Origin: a virus
IMG/VR virus record: IMGVR_UViG_3300013093_000124
Span: 1-36,459 of that record
Direction: 5' to 3' (one strand)
DNA: 36,459 nucleotides
Both the position numbers and the translations under genes were made by a program. How positions within the stretch are numbered: the first letter of the stretch is position 1; every line of letters begins with the position of its first letter. The notes under the pieces were generated by a model that saw nothing but the letters and a program-made list of their open reading frames with translations, was not told where the DNA came from and did not search any database. This document shows, one piece after another, positions 27,915 to 35,404 of this stretch.

Positions 27915-30900
27915 ATGACAACTAAAACTTACATTGTCGCTCTTAATAAAAACGTTGATTACAAACAATTTTGGCAAGAGATGGAAACTGCATCGTATGG
28001 GGTTCCGTACGTCCCGGATCGTCCAGTGTCAATTGTTGATGCAAGAGATGTTTTTGAACGCATCTGTGAATATGCCTTGACCGATGAAGAGGCAACAGCT
28101 TTACGTAAAGATCCGCGTGTGGCCGGGGTCGAAGTTCCAATTGAAGAACACCCAACTTTTTCATGGACCACCTCGTCTATTACAAACCAAGTTGGTAATT
28201 TTACCAAACCTGCTGCACCAGTTGCTTATGCCGGTGGCGAGTATAGTTGGGGCGACAACATAAACTGGGGTCTAATTAGACACAGCAACATTGAAAATCT
28301 CTACGGCGCTGGATCAACAGTACCTGATGGCACAACTTACAGTTATGATCTCGACGGCACTGGCGTAGACGTTGTCATTATTGACACTGGGGTACAAGCA
28401 GATCACCCAGAATTTCAATATGTTGGCAATTCTACATCACGTGTACAGCAAATTGATTGGTACGCCGAGACTGGCATAGCAGCGTTTCAGGGAATTGATC
28501 ACTACATTGACACCGAAGGACACGGCACAACTGTGGCTGGGGTAGTAGCAGGCAAAACATACGGCTGGGCCAAAGGCTCCAACATCTATGCTATCAAGGC
28601 CACAGGCCCCGCCCCCACTACCACTATTACTGATGCATTTGCTGGGTTGTTGACTTGGCACAACAACAAGTTCTCGTCAACCGGACGTCCTACCTCGTTA
28701 AACTTGAGTATGGCATTTACCATGCAGGCTGCACCAACACTGACTGTTGCCACCGGCGAGACAAAATTCACAGCCTGCGCTGCTACCAGCTCGCCAAAAG
28801 AAGGGGCACTACATTTTTTGGCAAATGTCACAGGTGTAAACTATAGAGGCACTGTGACTGGAAATGTTGCACCTGGTGCAACTCCGGCAACTTCTGGCAA
28901 TGTGTCATTTGATGTATTGGCATCTGCAGGCTTACAAGTTTCTGATGTTAGAAACGCCGACTACACTGCACCTGCTTGGAATGGTATCCCAATTGAGTAC
29001 ACTCCGTATGATGTCATGTTGGCAGAGTTGATTGATTCTGGTATTATAGTGTCAAGAGCAGCCGGTAACCACAGCTACAAAATAGACCTACCTGGCGGTG
29101 CTGATTACGACAACTATGTGTCAGCGCCAACTAACCCAGATTATCCCCAAGTCTCTCAATATCTATACTATCATAGGGGAGCAAGTCCAAAAGATCCAAG
29201 AATGCTGACAGTTGGTGCTCTTGAAAATATTCCGTACTCTGCAACTGTCGAACAACGTGCTGTGTTTTCTGCTGCAGGCCCTGGGGTTGATGTTTATGCT
29301 GCTGGTGTTGGTATCATGACCTCGGCAAGCAGCAATGCAACTACAAGGTTGGATCGTAACGGCAATCCCACAACAGCACCCTATTTCTTAGATGGTGGGT
29401 ATTTGCAGGTACTGGGCGAAGGAACATCTTATGCTGCCCCGCAAATTGCAGGTATGGCTGCATTGTATCTGCAAGCAAACCCGGTGGCAAGTGCTTCGGA
29501 TATCAAAGCATGGTTGGTGAGCAATGCTGCAAAATCCAGCAGCATGTACTCCACTGGGTTTGACACTGACTACTCCAATGATCGATCATTGATGGGCGGT
29601 GCTGGCTTGGTTGCATTCTTTACTGATCCCGATGGCTACTCGTTCCGCGTGGACGATGCAGTAACAATCAAATACGGACTGGGAGTAACACGTATTTTGA
29701 ATTCAAGCAACAGTTGGCAAGCTCTCAAAGGCATGTGGACCAAAACTGATTCTGCCACTTGGACTCCTGTAAAAACTGCTTGGATCAAAACAGATCCTGC
29801 AACATGGACTCGAGTGTACCCTACACCAATGGGTGTGCTAACGCCAACTCCCAATTCGTTGGCATTTCAGCCTTTCCAATTTCATAGAGATCCACAGAGC
29901 GATCCTACAATCAGTCCACCAAAACAATTGGTGATTACCAACACTGGTGATTACGATCTAGTAATCAACTCAATTACACTGTCAAATACCTCCAGTTACG
30001 CATCTTATATAACCAATGCCAATACACCCATAACACTGGTACCGCAAGGGCAGGAGCAATATGGTAACAGTTCAGTCCAAGTTGGAGTAAGAGTAGCAGG
30101 CCTGGCTGTTGGGTCTTATTCAGCCGATGTTGTTTGTGTAAGCAACGTGGGAGTATTTGGCACCAGCACCACACTGATTCCAGTTTCCATCACAGTACAA
30201 CCCGACTTCAATGGCATCACCGCAAATGTCAGTGCAGTACCAAACACAGACAAAACTGTAAGTCTTGATTACTATGTGTTAGAATCGCCGGCCCAAAGCA
30301 ATATAACCATTACCAACTCGGGCAACGGTGCCAACCTCACCATCTCAAATATAGTCTCTGCCAATGGATACTTCTCAGTATCCAATGTGCCGGCTACTCC
30401 AATCACCTATAACTTTTCAACTTATACTGGTAACTCGGCTCAGTTCACAATCACAGCAGCAAACTTGAATGCTGGAACATACTCGGACACACTGATTGTA
30501 AACAGCAATGCCTCAAACAATCCAGCATTGTCAATTCCAGTCACTATCAAAGTCACACAACCCAACGGTAGAAGTGAAGATTTTAATCAAGCCGGCGTCA
30601 CAACATTTACTGTGCCAGATCATGTGCACCGAATCAAAGTGTTTGCTGTGGGCGGTGGCGGCTCGGGCGGACCCAGTACCAATCAAGCCATCATTGGTGG
30701 TTCAGGCGGCGGTGGCGGCTCGGGTGCATACCAGTGGCAAACTGTGTCGGTTACCCCGGGCGAGGTACTATCAATCACAGTGGGCGGCGGCAACTACCCT
30801 GATAGACCCACTGCACTACGATACTACTCCTTTAGTGGTCGAAATAATTGGAGTGCCTTTATGAACAGTTATGCTGTGTGGGTCAATCCCGACGGCATTA

Positions 30901-31367
30901 GTCCAGTCAAAATACCTGTGTCGTCCGCTAGAAGTTTTTCTGTTGGATCACCTGGCACATACACAGTACGGGCCCAATCTGATGGAGCACTAGATGTGTC
31001 AATTGACGGCAACTTGGCCATAAGCGGGGCAACACTACAAAGCATCAGCAGTGCCAACGTGGTGTTGAGTTCGGGCACACATGTTATTAATTTTGTTGCA
31101 ACCAACGAAGGACAGACTGCAGGGTTTGCGGCCACGATAACCAACTCGGCCAACACCGTAGTATGGAGCACTAGAACCAACCTAGTGGTTCCCGGATCCA
31201 GCGATACCACCATCACTGGCAGTTTTGGCACTATTACTGCGGCTGGTGGACTCAGTGGTGCAGCGGCGTATGAAAGTTATATTGCACCTCAAGCCTACTA
31301 CGGCTACGACGGCGGTGGTTATGATAACGCAGGTTCAACAACCGGCCCTGGTACCGGTGATTGCTGA
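27915..31367 (+). CDS. Virion subtilisin-like protease fused to a tail-fibre adhesin
   Basis: This 1150-residue fusion starts with a propeptide-like segment (residues about 1-80: TYIVALNKNVDYKQFW ... LTDEEATALRKDPRVAGVEV), resembling the I9-type inhibitor of subtilases. A peptidase S8 domain follows with the full active site: Asp157 (VVIIDTGVQADHPEF), His203 (EGHGTTVAG), Asn385 (AAGNHS) and Ser505 (GEGTSYAAPQIAG). Residues 601-639 hold a double WxKTDxATW repeat. Two Ig-like blocks of the kind found in ASPM/SPD-2/Hydin proteins span about 646-762 and 772-886. A glycine-rich fibre-tip domain starts near 897 (TFTVPDHVHRIKVFAVGGGGSGG) and is interrupted by a beta domain at about 969-1096. There is no signal peptide, so the enzyme probably rides on the virion. 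It might mature the fibre or cut host surface protein. The C-terminus ends abruptly in a Gly-rich stretch. Confidence 0.8.
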   Translation: MTTKTYIVALNKNVDYKQFWQEMETASYGVPYVPDRPVSIVDARDVFERICEYALTDEEATALRKDPRVAGVEVPIEEHPTFSWTTSSITNQVGNFTKPAAPVAYAGGEYSWGDNINWGLIRHSNIENLYGAGSTVPDGTTYSYDLDGTGVDVVIIDTGVQADHPEFQYVGNSTSRVQQIDWYAETGIAAFQGIDHYIDTEGHGTTVAGVVAGKTYGWAKGSNIYAIKATGPAPTTTITDAFAGLLTWHNNKFSSTGRPTSLNLSMAFTMQAAPTLTVATGETKFTACAATSSPKEGALHFLANVTGVNYRGTVTGNVAPGATPATSGNVSFDVLASAGLQVSDVRNADYTAPAWNGIPIEYTPYDVMLAELIDSGIIVSRAAGNHSYKIDLPGGADYDNYVSAPTNPDYPQVSQYLYYHRGASPKDPRMLTVGALENIPYSATVEQRAVFSAAGPGVDVYAAGVGIMTSASSNATTRLDRNGNPTTAPYFLDGGYLQVLGEGTSYAAPQIAGMAALYLQANPVASASDIKAWLVSNAAKSSSMYSTGFDTDYSNDRSLMGGAGLVAFFTDPDGYSFRVDDAVTIKYGLGVTRILNSSNSWQALKGMWTKTDSATWTPVKTAWIKTDPATWTRVYPTPMGVLTPTPNSLAFQPFQFHRDPQSDPTISPPKQLVITNTGDYDLVINSITLSNTSSYASYITNANTPITLVPQGQEQYGNSSVQVGVRVAGLAVGSYSADVVCVSNVGVFGTSTTLIPVSITVQPDFNGITANVSAVPNTDKTVSLDYYVLESPAQSNITITNSGNGANLTISNIVSANGYFSVSNVPATPITYNFSTYTGNSAQFTITAANLNAGTYSDTLIVNSNASNNPALSIPVTIKVTQPNGRSEDFNQAGVTTFTVPDHVHRIKVFAVGGGGSGGPSTNQAIIGGSGGGGGSGAYQWQTVSVTPGEVLSITVGGGNYPDRPTALRYYSFSGRNNWSAFMNSYAVWVNPDGISPVKIPVSSARSFSVGSPGTYTVRAQSDGALDVSIDGNLAISGATLQSISSANVVLSSGTHVINFVATNEGQTAGFAATITNSANTVVWSTRTNLVVPGSSDTTITGSFGTITAAGGLSGAAAYESYIAPQAYYGYDGGGYDNAGSTTGPGTGDC

Positions 31368-31370
31368 TAT

Positions 31371-32330
31371 ATGGAACATGATATTCAAAAAATTGATGGC
31401 GTAATTCCTCAAGAATTATTTGATTCAATATCTCAAAAATCAAAACTTCACGGATTCAATTATGGTTGGTACAGTTCGCGAAGCGAGCCTTATGGTCATT
31501 GGAATTTCCAATATGCTAGAACCATAACAAAAAACGGTTTAGATGTTTCTCGACAATTATATCCTGATTTGCTGCTGGCTTGGCAACATGTGCAACAGCT
31601 CTATTTTCCTGACATGATATTGGCCAGATGCTACATCAGTCAACACACCTACGGCACAGATGGATATCCGCACACAGACAGTACCAGAGACAACAGCAAA
31701 ACTTTGGTGGTTTATCTGAATCAAGAATGGCGACCCGAGTGGGCTGGGGAAACTGTGATATTTCAAGATGGAGAAATAGTTTGCGCCAGTTTGCCAAAAG
31801 CCAACCGCGGTCTAATATTTCCTGGTAACCGGCTCCACGTTGCAAGATCTCCCTCAAGAGTCTGTCCAGTAGCAAGAACCACTCTCATGTTCAAGGCAGT
31901 AATACCGGACCCGCTACGTGATCGTATACAGAGATTTTTAGCAGAGCACAAAGTTGATCAAATACCACATTCGGGACGCACTCTGGCAGATCATTTATTA
32001 CAAACTTACGATCTATTAAAAAATGCAGGACAAAGTGATGCAGTTTGCAGCGCAGGAGCGCTACACAGTATCTTTGGCACAAACATATTCAAAATCGTTA
32101 CTATCCCGCTATCAGATAAACACCTGGTGGTTGATCTAGTTGGCCAAGCGGCAGCTGACTTGATAGAAGAATTCAGTCAAATTGATCGTCCTGCGCTGCT
32201 AGAATCATCAGTGATCCGTGAGCAAAATTTAGAACTTTGCACCATTGAGGCTGCAAATCTAGTGGAGCAAAACAACTTGAGTGCTTACCCAAATTTGGAA
32301 AAGTACTGGCAACAGTTAAATAAAACATAA
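31371..32330 (+). CDS. 2-oxoglutarate/Fe(II) oxygenase fused to an HD-like (DUF6817-type) domain
   Basis: This is a 319-residue two-domain enzyme. The N-terminal half (about residues 1-185) is a prolyl-4-hydroxylase-like oxygenase. Its iron ligands are His101 and Asp103 (GYPHTDS) and His156 (NRLHVARSP). Arg169 (ARTTLMFKA) is placed to hold 2-oxoglutarate, and GETVIF lies between. The C-terminal half (about 195-300) reads HSGRTLADHLLQTYDLL, then CSAGALHSIFGTNIFK (His200, His207, His232-Ser). This matches the DUF6817 pattern as I know it, a divergent HD-type fold with Ser in place of the second metal-binding Asp. It starts 3 nt after the stop of the protease-fibre gene and is followed 13 nt later by the glycine-rich gene, so the three are co-translated. 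Hydroxylation of the fibre is an attractive inference, but the substrate is unknown. Confidence 0.8.
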   Translation: MEHDIQKIDGVIPQELFDSISQKSKLHGFNYGWYSSRSEPYGHWNFQYARTITKNGLDVSRQLYPDLLLAWQHVQQLYFPDMILARCYISQHTYGTDGYPHTDSTRDNSKTLVVYLNQEWRPEWAGETVIFQDGEIVCASLPKANRGLIFPGNRLHVARSPSRVCPVARTTLMFKAVIPDPLRDRIQRFLAEHKVDQIPHSGRTLADHLLQTYDLLKNAGQSDAVCSAGALHSIFGTNIFKIVTIPLSDKHLVVDLVGQAAADLIEEFSQIDRPALLESSVIREQNLELCTIEAANLVEQNNLSAYPNLEKYWQQLNKT

Positions 32331-32332
32331 GC

Positions 32333-32337
32333 AAGGA
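32333..32337 (+). promoter_or_regulatory. Shine-Dalgarno of the glycine-rich gene
   Basis: AAGGA lies 6 nt before the ATG at 32344, just after the oxygenase stop. It supports this short frame as a separately translated gene and not a dead remnant. Confidence 0.6.
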
Positions 32338-32343
32338 ACAATC

Positions 32344-32637
32344 ATGGCAGGTGGAACAGGTGGGCAAGGCGGCAGCCCCAATGGCGTGCAAGGCAGCAAC
32401 GGAAATGATTATAGCTCAGTATCAACAGTAGACGGCGGCGGTGGTGCTGTTGTGGGTGTACAGTTAAACGACGGTGATTATTACAGCGGGGCCTACGGCA
32501 CCGGTGGGACAGGCGGTGCTGTGACCCCAACATCAACGTTTTATGGCACTCGTAACGGGCGTCCCGGCAGCGATGGCTTGGTGGTGATTACCTGGGGCGG
32601 CGGGGTTTCGGGCTACGCCGGGGTAGTACCTGTTTAA
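32344..32637 (+). CDS. Small glycine-rich fibre-tip-like protein
   Basis: This 97-residue protein is about one-third glycine (AGGTGGQGGSPNGVQGSNGN at the start, TGGTGGA in the middle). It ends in a strand-like RPGSDGLVVITWGGG. Stretches of this kind normally form the C-terminal end of glycine-rich tail-fibre tip domains. The N-terminal part of such a domain is found in the protease-fibre gene, which stops about 1 kb upstream with the oxygenase gene between them. The 97 residues may therefore be a detached tip that reassociates with the fibre, or an independent adhesin in the manner of the Gly-rich gp38 of T2-like phages. Its own ribosome site (32333-32337) supports expression. The high G+C of its Gly codons contrasts with the neighbouring genes. 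Confidence 0.65.
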   Translation: MAGGTGGQGGSPNGVQGSNGNDYSSVSTVDGGGGAVVGVQLNDGDYYSGAYGTGGTGGAVTPTSTFYGTRNGRPGSDGLVVITWGGGVSGYAGVVPV

Positions 32638-32640
32638 TAG

Positions 32641-32648
32641 GATAAATA
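32641..32648 (+). promoter_or_regulatory. Late-box-like promoter before fibre paralogue B
   Basis: GATAAATA, 7 of 8 to TATAAATA, lies in the short gap after the glycine-rich gene and ends 24 nt before the ATG at 32673. The spacing is close to the 21 nt seen at 1743 and 10157. It would let the second fibre gene be transcribed separately. Confidence 0.5.
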
Positions 32649-32672
32649 AGGTATAGGTAATCAAATTCAGAC

Positions 32673-34085
32673 ATGTCTTATATTTTAACCAACGCCGACG
32701 GATCATCTCTAGTAACCATCACTGATGGTGTAAATGACACCACCACAACCAGCCTAACTTTGATTGCCCGAAACGTTGCCAACTACGGCCAATCGTTAAA
32801 CGAAAACTTTGTCAAATTGCTGGAGAGTTTCGCTGGTGCAGCAGCCCCCTCTATTCCTTCCCGCGGGCAGCTATGGTGGGACACTGGCAATAAACAGTTG
32901 AATGTCTACACTGGCACAGTGTGGAAACCAACCAACACCAACATCTCAAGCGCATCTGCACCATCAACTCCAAATATTGGGGATATTTGGTGGGATACCA
33001 CTAATGGACTGCTGAAAGTATATTCCAGCGGAAATTGGATCCCAATTGGACCAACAACTCCTCCTGGTACACCACAGACAGCACTGGTACCAAATACTGT
33101 AACTGATTCTAGCTCAGGATCACACATTGTTGGTAACGTGGTGGTACAAAACAAACTGGCTGCAATTTTCAGCTCTGAGTCAACTCCATTCACCCCTGCA
33201 GCAACCATTACAGGTTATCCCGCCATCAATCCAGGGCTAAACGTTGCTGCCAACGTGACTGCGGGCAACATTGCAGCCAGCAGCGTGTCCGCAAGCACCA
33301 TTGCAGCCAGCAGCGTGTCCGCAAGCACCATTGCAGCCAGCAGCGTGGCCTCGGCAGGATTCTTTTGGGCAAATGGCACACCATATTCATCGTACAGCAA
33401 TGCAGCAGTTGCCAGTTATCTACCAGTATTTTTGCCCCCGTATCTTGCGGCGTACACTGGTAACATAACCGCAGCAAACTTCATTGGCGGAAATATATTT
33501 GGCAGCAGTTTAACCATCAGTGGTGCAGTTGCATTTAACGGGGCGGTATCGTTTCCAAGCAATCCCAATACTTTCTCAAATATTGGTGGCAATATTATCC
33601 CGTCAACGGGCAATGCCTACACTTTGGGAAATACCACCAATTACTGGACAACAGTTTATGCCAATACATTTACCGGAGTCTCAATTCGAGCACAGTACGC
33701 TGACTTGGCCGAACGATTTGAAGCCGATGCCGAGTACGAGCCCGGAACTGTTGTTGAGATGGGCGGAGAGAAAGAAATCACCGCAGTCTCGGTAGATTTA
33801 AGCGACGAAGTGTTTGGAGTCATAAGTACTAATGCAGCCTATTTGATGAATTCCAGTGCTGGAGATGATGCAACGCATCCACCAATTGCAGTACAAGGCC
33901 GTGTCCCTGTTAAAGTTATTGGTGCAGTTCGCAAAGGCGATCGACTGGTTAGTGCAGGCAACGGATTTGCTAGAGCAGGTTCCAAAAGTGAAATCACTGC
34001 TTGGAACGTCATTGGTAGAGCATTAGAAAATAAAACAACACTCGGCGAAGGCGTCATCGAAGCTGTAGTGAAATTGAACTCGTAA
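32673..34085 (+). CDS. Tail-fibre-type structural protein, paralogue B, with G2-like C-terminal domain
   Basis: This 470-residue protein is a paralogue of the one at 26697. It shares the start MSYIL, the segment NYGQSLNENFVKLLESF, and two repeats (GQLWWDTGNKQLNVYTGTVWKP and GDIWWDTTNGLLKVYSSGNWIPIGP). The middle contains a 10-residue tandem repeat (IAASSVSAST) coded by 33270-33347. The last roughly 150 residues (from IRAQYADLAERFEADAEYEPGTVVEMGG) continue through VFGVISTNAAYLMN and PPIAVQGRVPVKVIGAVRKGDRLV. They resemble a C-terminal domain common in cyanophage fibres and similar to the peptidase G2 autoprocessing domain. If so, it may fold the trimer and be cut off; I see no proven cleavage residue. 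Function in the distal fibre is inferred. Confidence 0.7.
   Translation: MSYILTNADGSSLVTITDGVNDTTTTSLTLIARNVANYGQSLNENFVKLLESFAGAAAPSIPSRGQLWWDTGNKQLNVYTGTVWKPTNTNISSASAPSTPNIGDIWWDTTNGLLKVYSSGNWIPIGPTTPPGTPQTALVPNTVTDSSSGSHIVGNVVVQNKLAAIFSSESTPFTPAATITGYPAINPGLNVAANVTAGNIAASSVSASTIAASSVSASTIAASSVASAGFFWANGTPYSSYSNAAVASYLPVFLPPYLAAYTGNITAANFIGGNIFGSSLTISGAVAFNGAVSFPSNPNTFSNIGGNIIPSTGNAYTLGNTTNYWTTVYANTFTGVSIRAQYADLAERFEADAEYEPGTVVEMGGEKEITAVSVDLSDEVFGVISTNAAYLMNSSAGDDATHPPIAVQGRVPVKVIGAVRKGDRLVSAGNGFARAGSKSEITAWNVIGRALENKTTLGEGVIEAVVKLNS
33270..33347 (+). repeat. 30-bp in-frame tandem repeat in fibre gene B
   Basis: Two identical 30-bp units (33270-33299, 33300-33329) are followed by the first 18 bases of a third (33330-33347). 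The unit codes for IAASSVSAST. Identity at the DNA level means recent duplication, and copy number could change without breaking the frame. Confidence 0.95.
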
Positions 34086-34088
34086 GGA
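34084..34088 (+). promoter_or_regulatory. Shine-Dalgarno overlapping the stop of fibre gene B
   Basis: AAGGA overlaps the TAA stop (34083-34085) and lies 7 nt before the ATG at 34096. It indicates coupled translation of the two genes. Confidence 0.55.
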
Positions 34089-34095
34089 ATAAAAA

Positions 34096-35052
34096 ATGGC
34101 ATATAGTCAAGGTGGATTAATTGCAGCAACAGATTACAACGGATTTGTTGGTACAAGTCCCAGTAGCACAGCAAACACAATCAACACAGTTTGGGCCGTG
34201 GGCAACGGACAATACGGCTACGGCCAAACTGCATTGAACCAAGTCAGTGCCACTGGCCTTGTAACTGCTGCACAATGGGCCAGCGCAATCAACACTCTAA
34301 ACAGTATCAAAACACACCAAACAGGGTCAGGCACAGGTATCAGCGCCCCAACAGCAGGTGGTTTGATTTCTTACTTGAGCACATTTAGCGGCGCAATTAA
34401 TACTGCATATTCAAGTCACTTGTCTTTTAACACTCAAGGATCTACTACAACAGGTTCAGGATCTAATGCCAGTTTTTCAATTGGTAGTGATGCAACATAC
34501 AATGCGGTTTACGCCAACCGCACAGTAACATTTGCCAGTGCTGATCAAGCACGTTACTTCTTCAATGCTGGCGGACAGATTAACCTGGTAATCACAGGTG
34601 TTAGTAACAACGATGGCACAAATCGTAGTACTGATGCAGTCAACACCATCGGCACTTATCTTGGCGGCGTCAGCGCATTCCGTGCAACCACAAATGGTGG
34701 ACGTACCGGCACCGGCGGTACAGCAAACACCAACAATACCAGTTTTGGTTATTACAACTTGGCAACAAGTGCAACAACCACGCATCAGGTTACTACATCA
34801 AGCGGTACATACAGTAGCGATTATGCCTATGTACAGTTTAAAACTAACTCAATTAATGGTGGCGGTAATGGCGACTATGGTAGTGTAATCACTATTAGTC
34901 TTGGATACTATTCTGCACACAACAGTACTGGATCTGATACTACTACTGTTACCAACGACACCATCAACGTTACAGTAAGTCACCGCATTGACGTTGTTTA
35001 TCCAGAAACAACCAACTTGAGCAACACCTGGGGCACAGTAACTATTGCCTAA
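34096..35052 (+). CDS. Conserved virion structural protein of unknown role
   Basis: This 318-residue protein is rich in Thr, Ser, Gly and Asn with few charged residues, typical of an extended beta virion protein. The N-terminus (MAYSQGGLIAATDYNGFVGT, then TVWAVGNGQYGYGQTAL and VTAAQWASAINTLNSIKTHQ) matches a family I recall in many tailed phages of aquatic bacteria, usually annotated only as structural. Residues about 140-318 are a beta domain with a glycine-rich loop (NGGRTGTGGTANTNN) and an end rich in strand-forming residues (NVTVSHRIDVVYPETTNLSNTWGTVTIA). It is the last gene of the rightward late block; a sigma70-type promoter follows within 6 nt of its stop. I cannot say whether it belongs to the fibre, baseplate or neck. 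Confidence 0.65.
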   Translation: MAYSQGGLIAATDYNGFVGTSPSSTANTINTVWAVGNGQYGYGQTALNQVSATGLVTAAQWASAINTLNSIKTHQTGSGTGISAPTAGGLISYLSTFSGAINTAYSSHLSFNTQGSTTTGSGSNASFSIGSDATYNAVYANRTVTFASADQARYFFNAGGQINLVITGVSNNDGTNRSTDAVNTIGTYLGGVSAFRATTNGGRTGTGGTANTNNTSFGYYNLATSATTTHQVTTSSGTYSSDYAYVQFKTNSINGGGNGDYGSVITISLGYYSAHNSTGSDTTTVTNDTINVTVSHRIDVVYPETTNLSNTWGTVTIA

Positions 35053-35057
35053 CTGGC

Positions 35058-35086
35058 TTGACATCTACGCAGTATCACGTTATACT
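35058..35086 (+). promoter_or_regulatory. Sigma70-type promoter, likely giving a leaderless message
   Basis: A perfect TTGACA (35058-35063) is followed by a 17-bp spacer and TATACT (35081-35086, 5 of 6 to TATAAT). The expected start, 6-8 nt beyond the -10 box, falls at 35092-35094, on the A of the ATG at 35093. No Shine-Dalgarno precedes that ATG. Confidence 0.75.
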
Positions 35087-35092
35087 TTGTAG

Positions 35093-35404
35093 ATGAGTAC
35101 TGAACAACTACTTTCCCAAATACGTCAAGCCACAAGCTATCAGCAGAACAAACAGATTCTGCGTGAGAAAATCCAAGCCGATTTACATTTTGTCCACAAT
35201 GGCGGCCTGTTCAAAGTCACGCCCGAACTGTTGGCATTTGTGGCAACCTGGCCCATAGACGAGCTGTATCTAGAAGACACTTACCAGAATCCCATTGAGA
35301 TTGATCGTACAGTGTTTTTGGTACAAGCACAGCAACACTACCAAAAAGTAATGAACCGTTGGCACGATGAACATGCAGAACTTCGTAAACTCCGTAAAGT
35401 CTAA
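35093..35404 (+). CDS. Small conserved phage protein of unknown function
   Basis: This 103-residue, mostly helical, charged protein has no assigned role. The pattern (NKQILREKIQADLHFVHNGGLFKVTPELLAFVATW, then DELYLEDTYQNPIEIDRTVFLVQAQQHYQKVMNRWHDEH) resembles a short protein I recall in T4-like cyanophages. It is probably cytoplasmic: there is no signal peptide, transmembrane segment or repeat. The start at 35093 is set by the conserved N-terminal pattern, although the sigma70 promoter would place the transcript start on the same base. Its last 38 nt overlap the next gene. The host-type promoter suggests early or middle expression, unlike the fibre genes before it. Codon use looks similar to its neighbours. 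Confidence 0.7.
   Translation: MSTEQLLSQIRQATSYQQNKQILREKIQADLHFVHNGGLFKVTPELLAFVATWPIDELYLEDTYQNPIEIDRTVFLVQAQQHYQKVMNRWHDEHAELRKLRKV

Noticed and set aside
31240-32660. Frameshift as the cause of the split glycine-rich domain
   Set aside because: About 1 kb with a complete, conserved two-domain enzyme lies between the halves, so a point indel cannot explain it.
33270-33347. CRISPR-like repeat
   Set aside because: Units abut with no spacers and code for a fibre peptide repeat.
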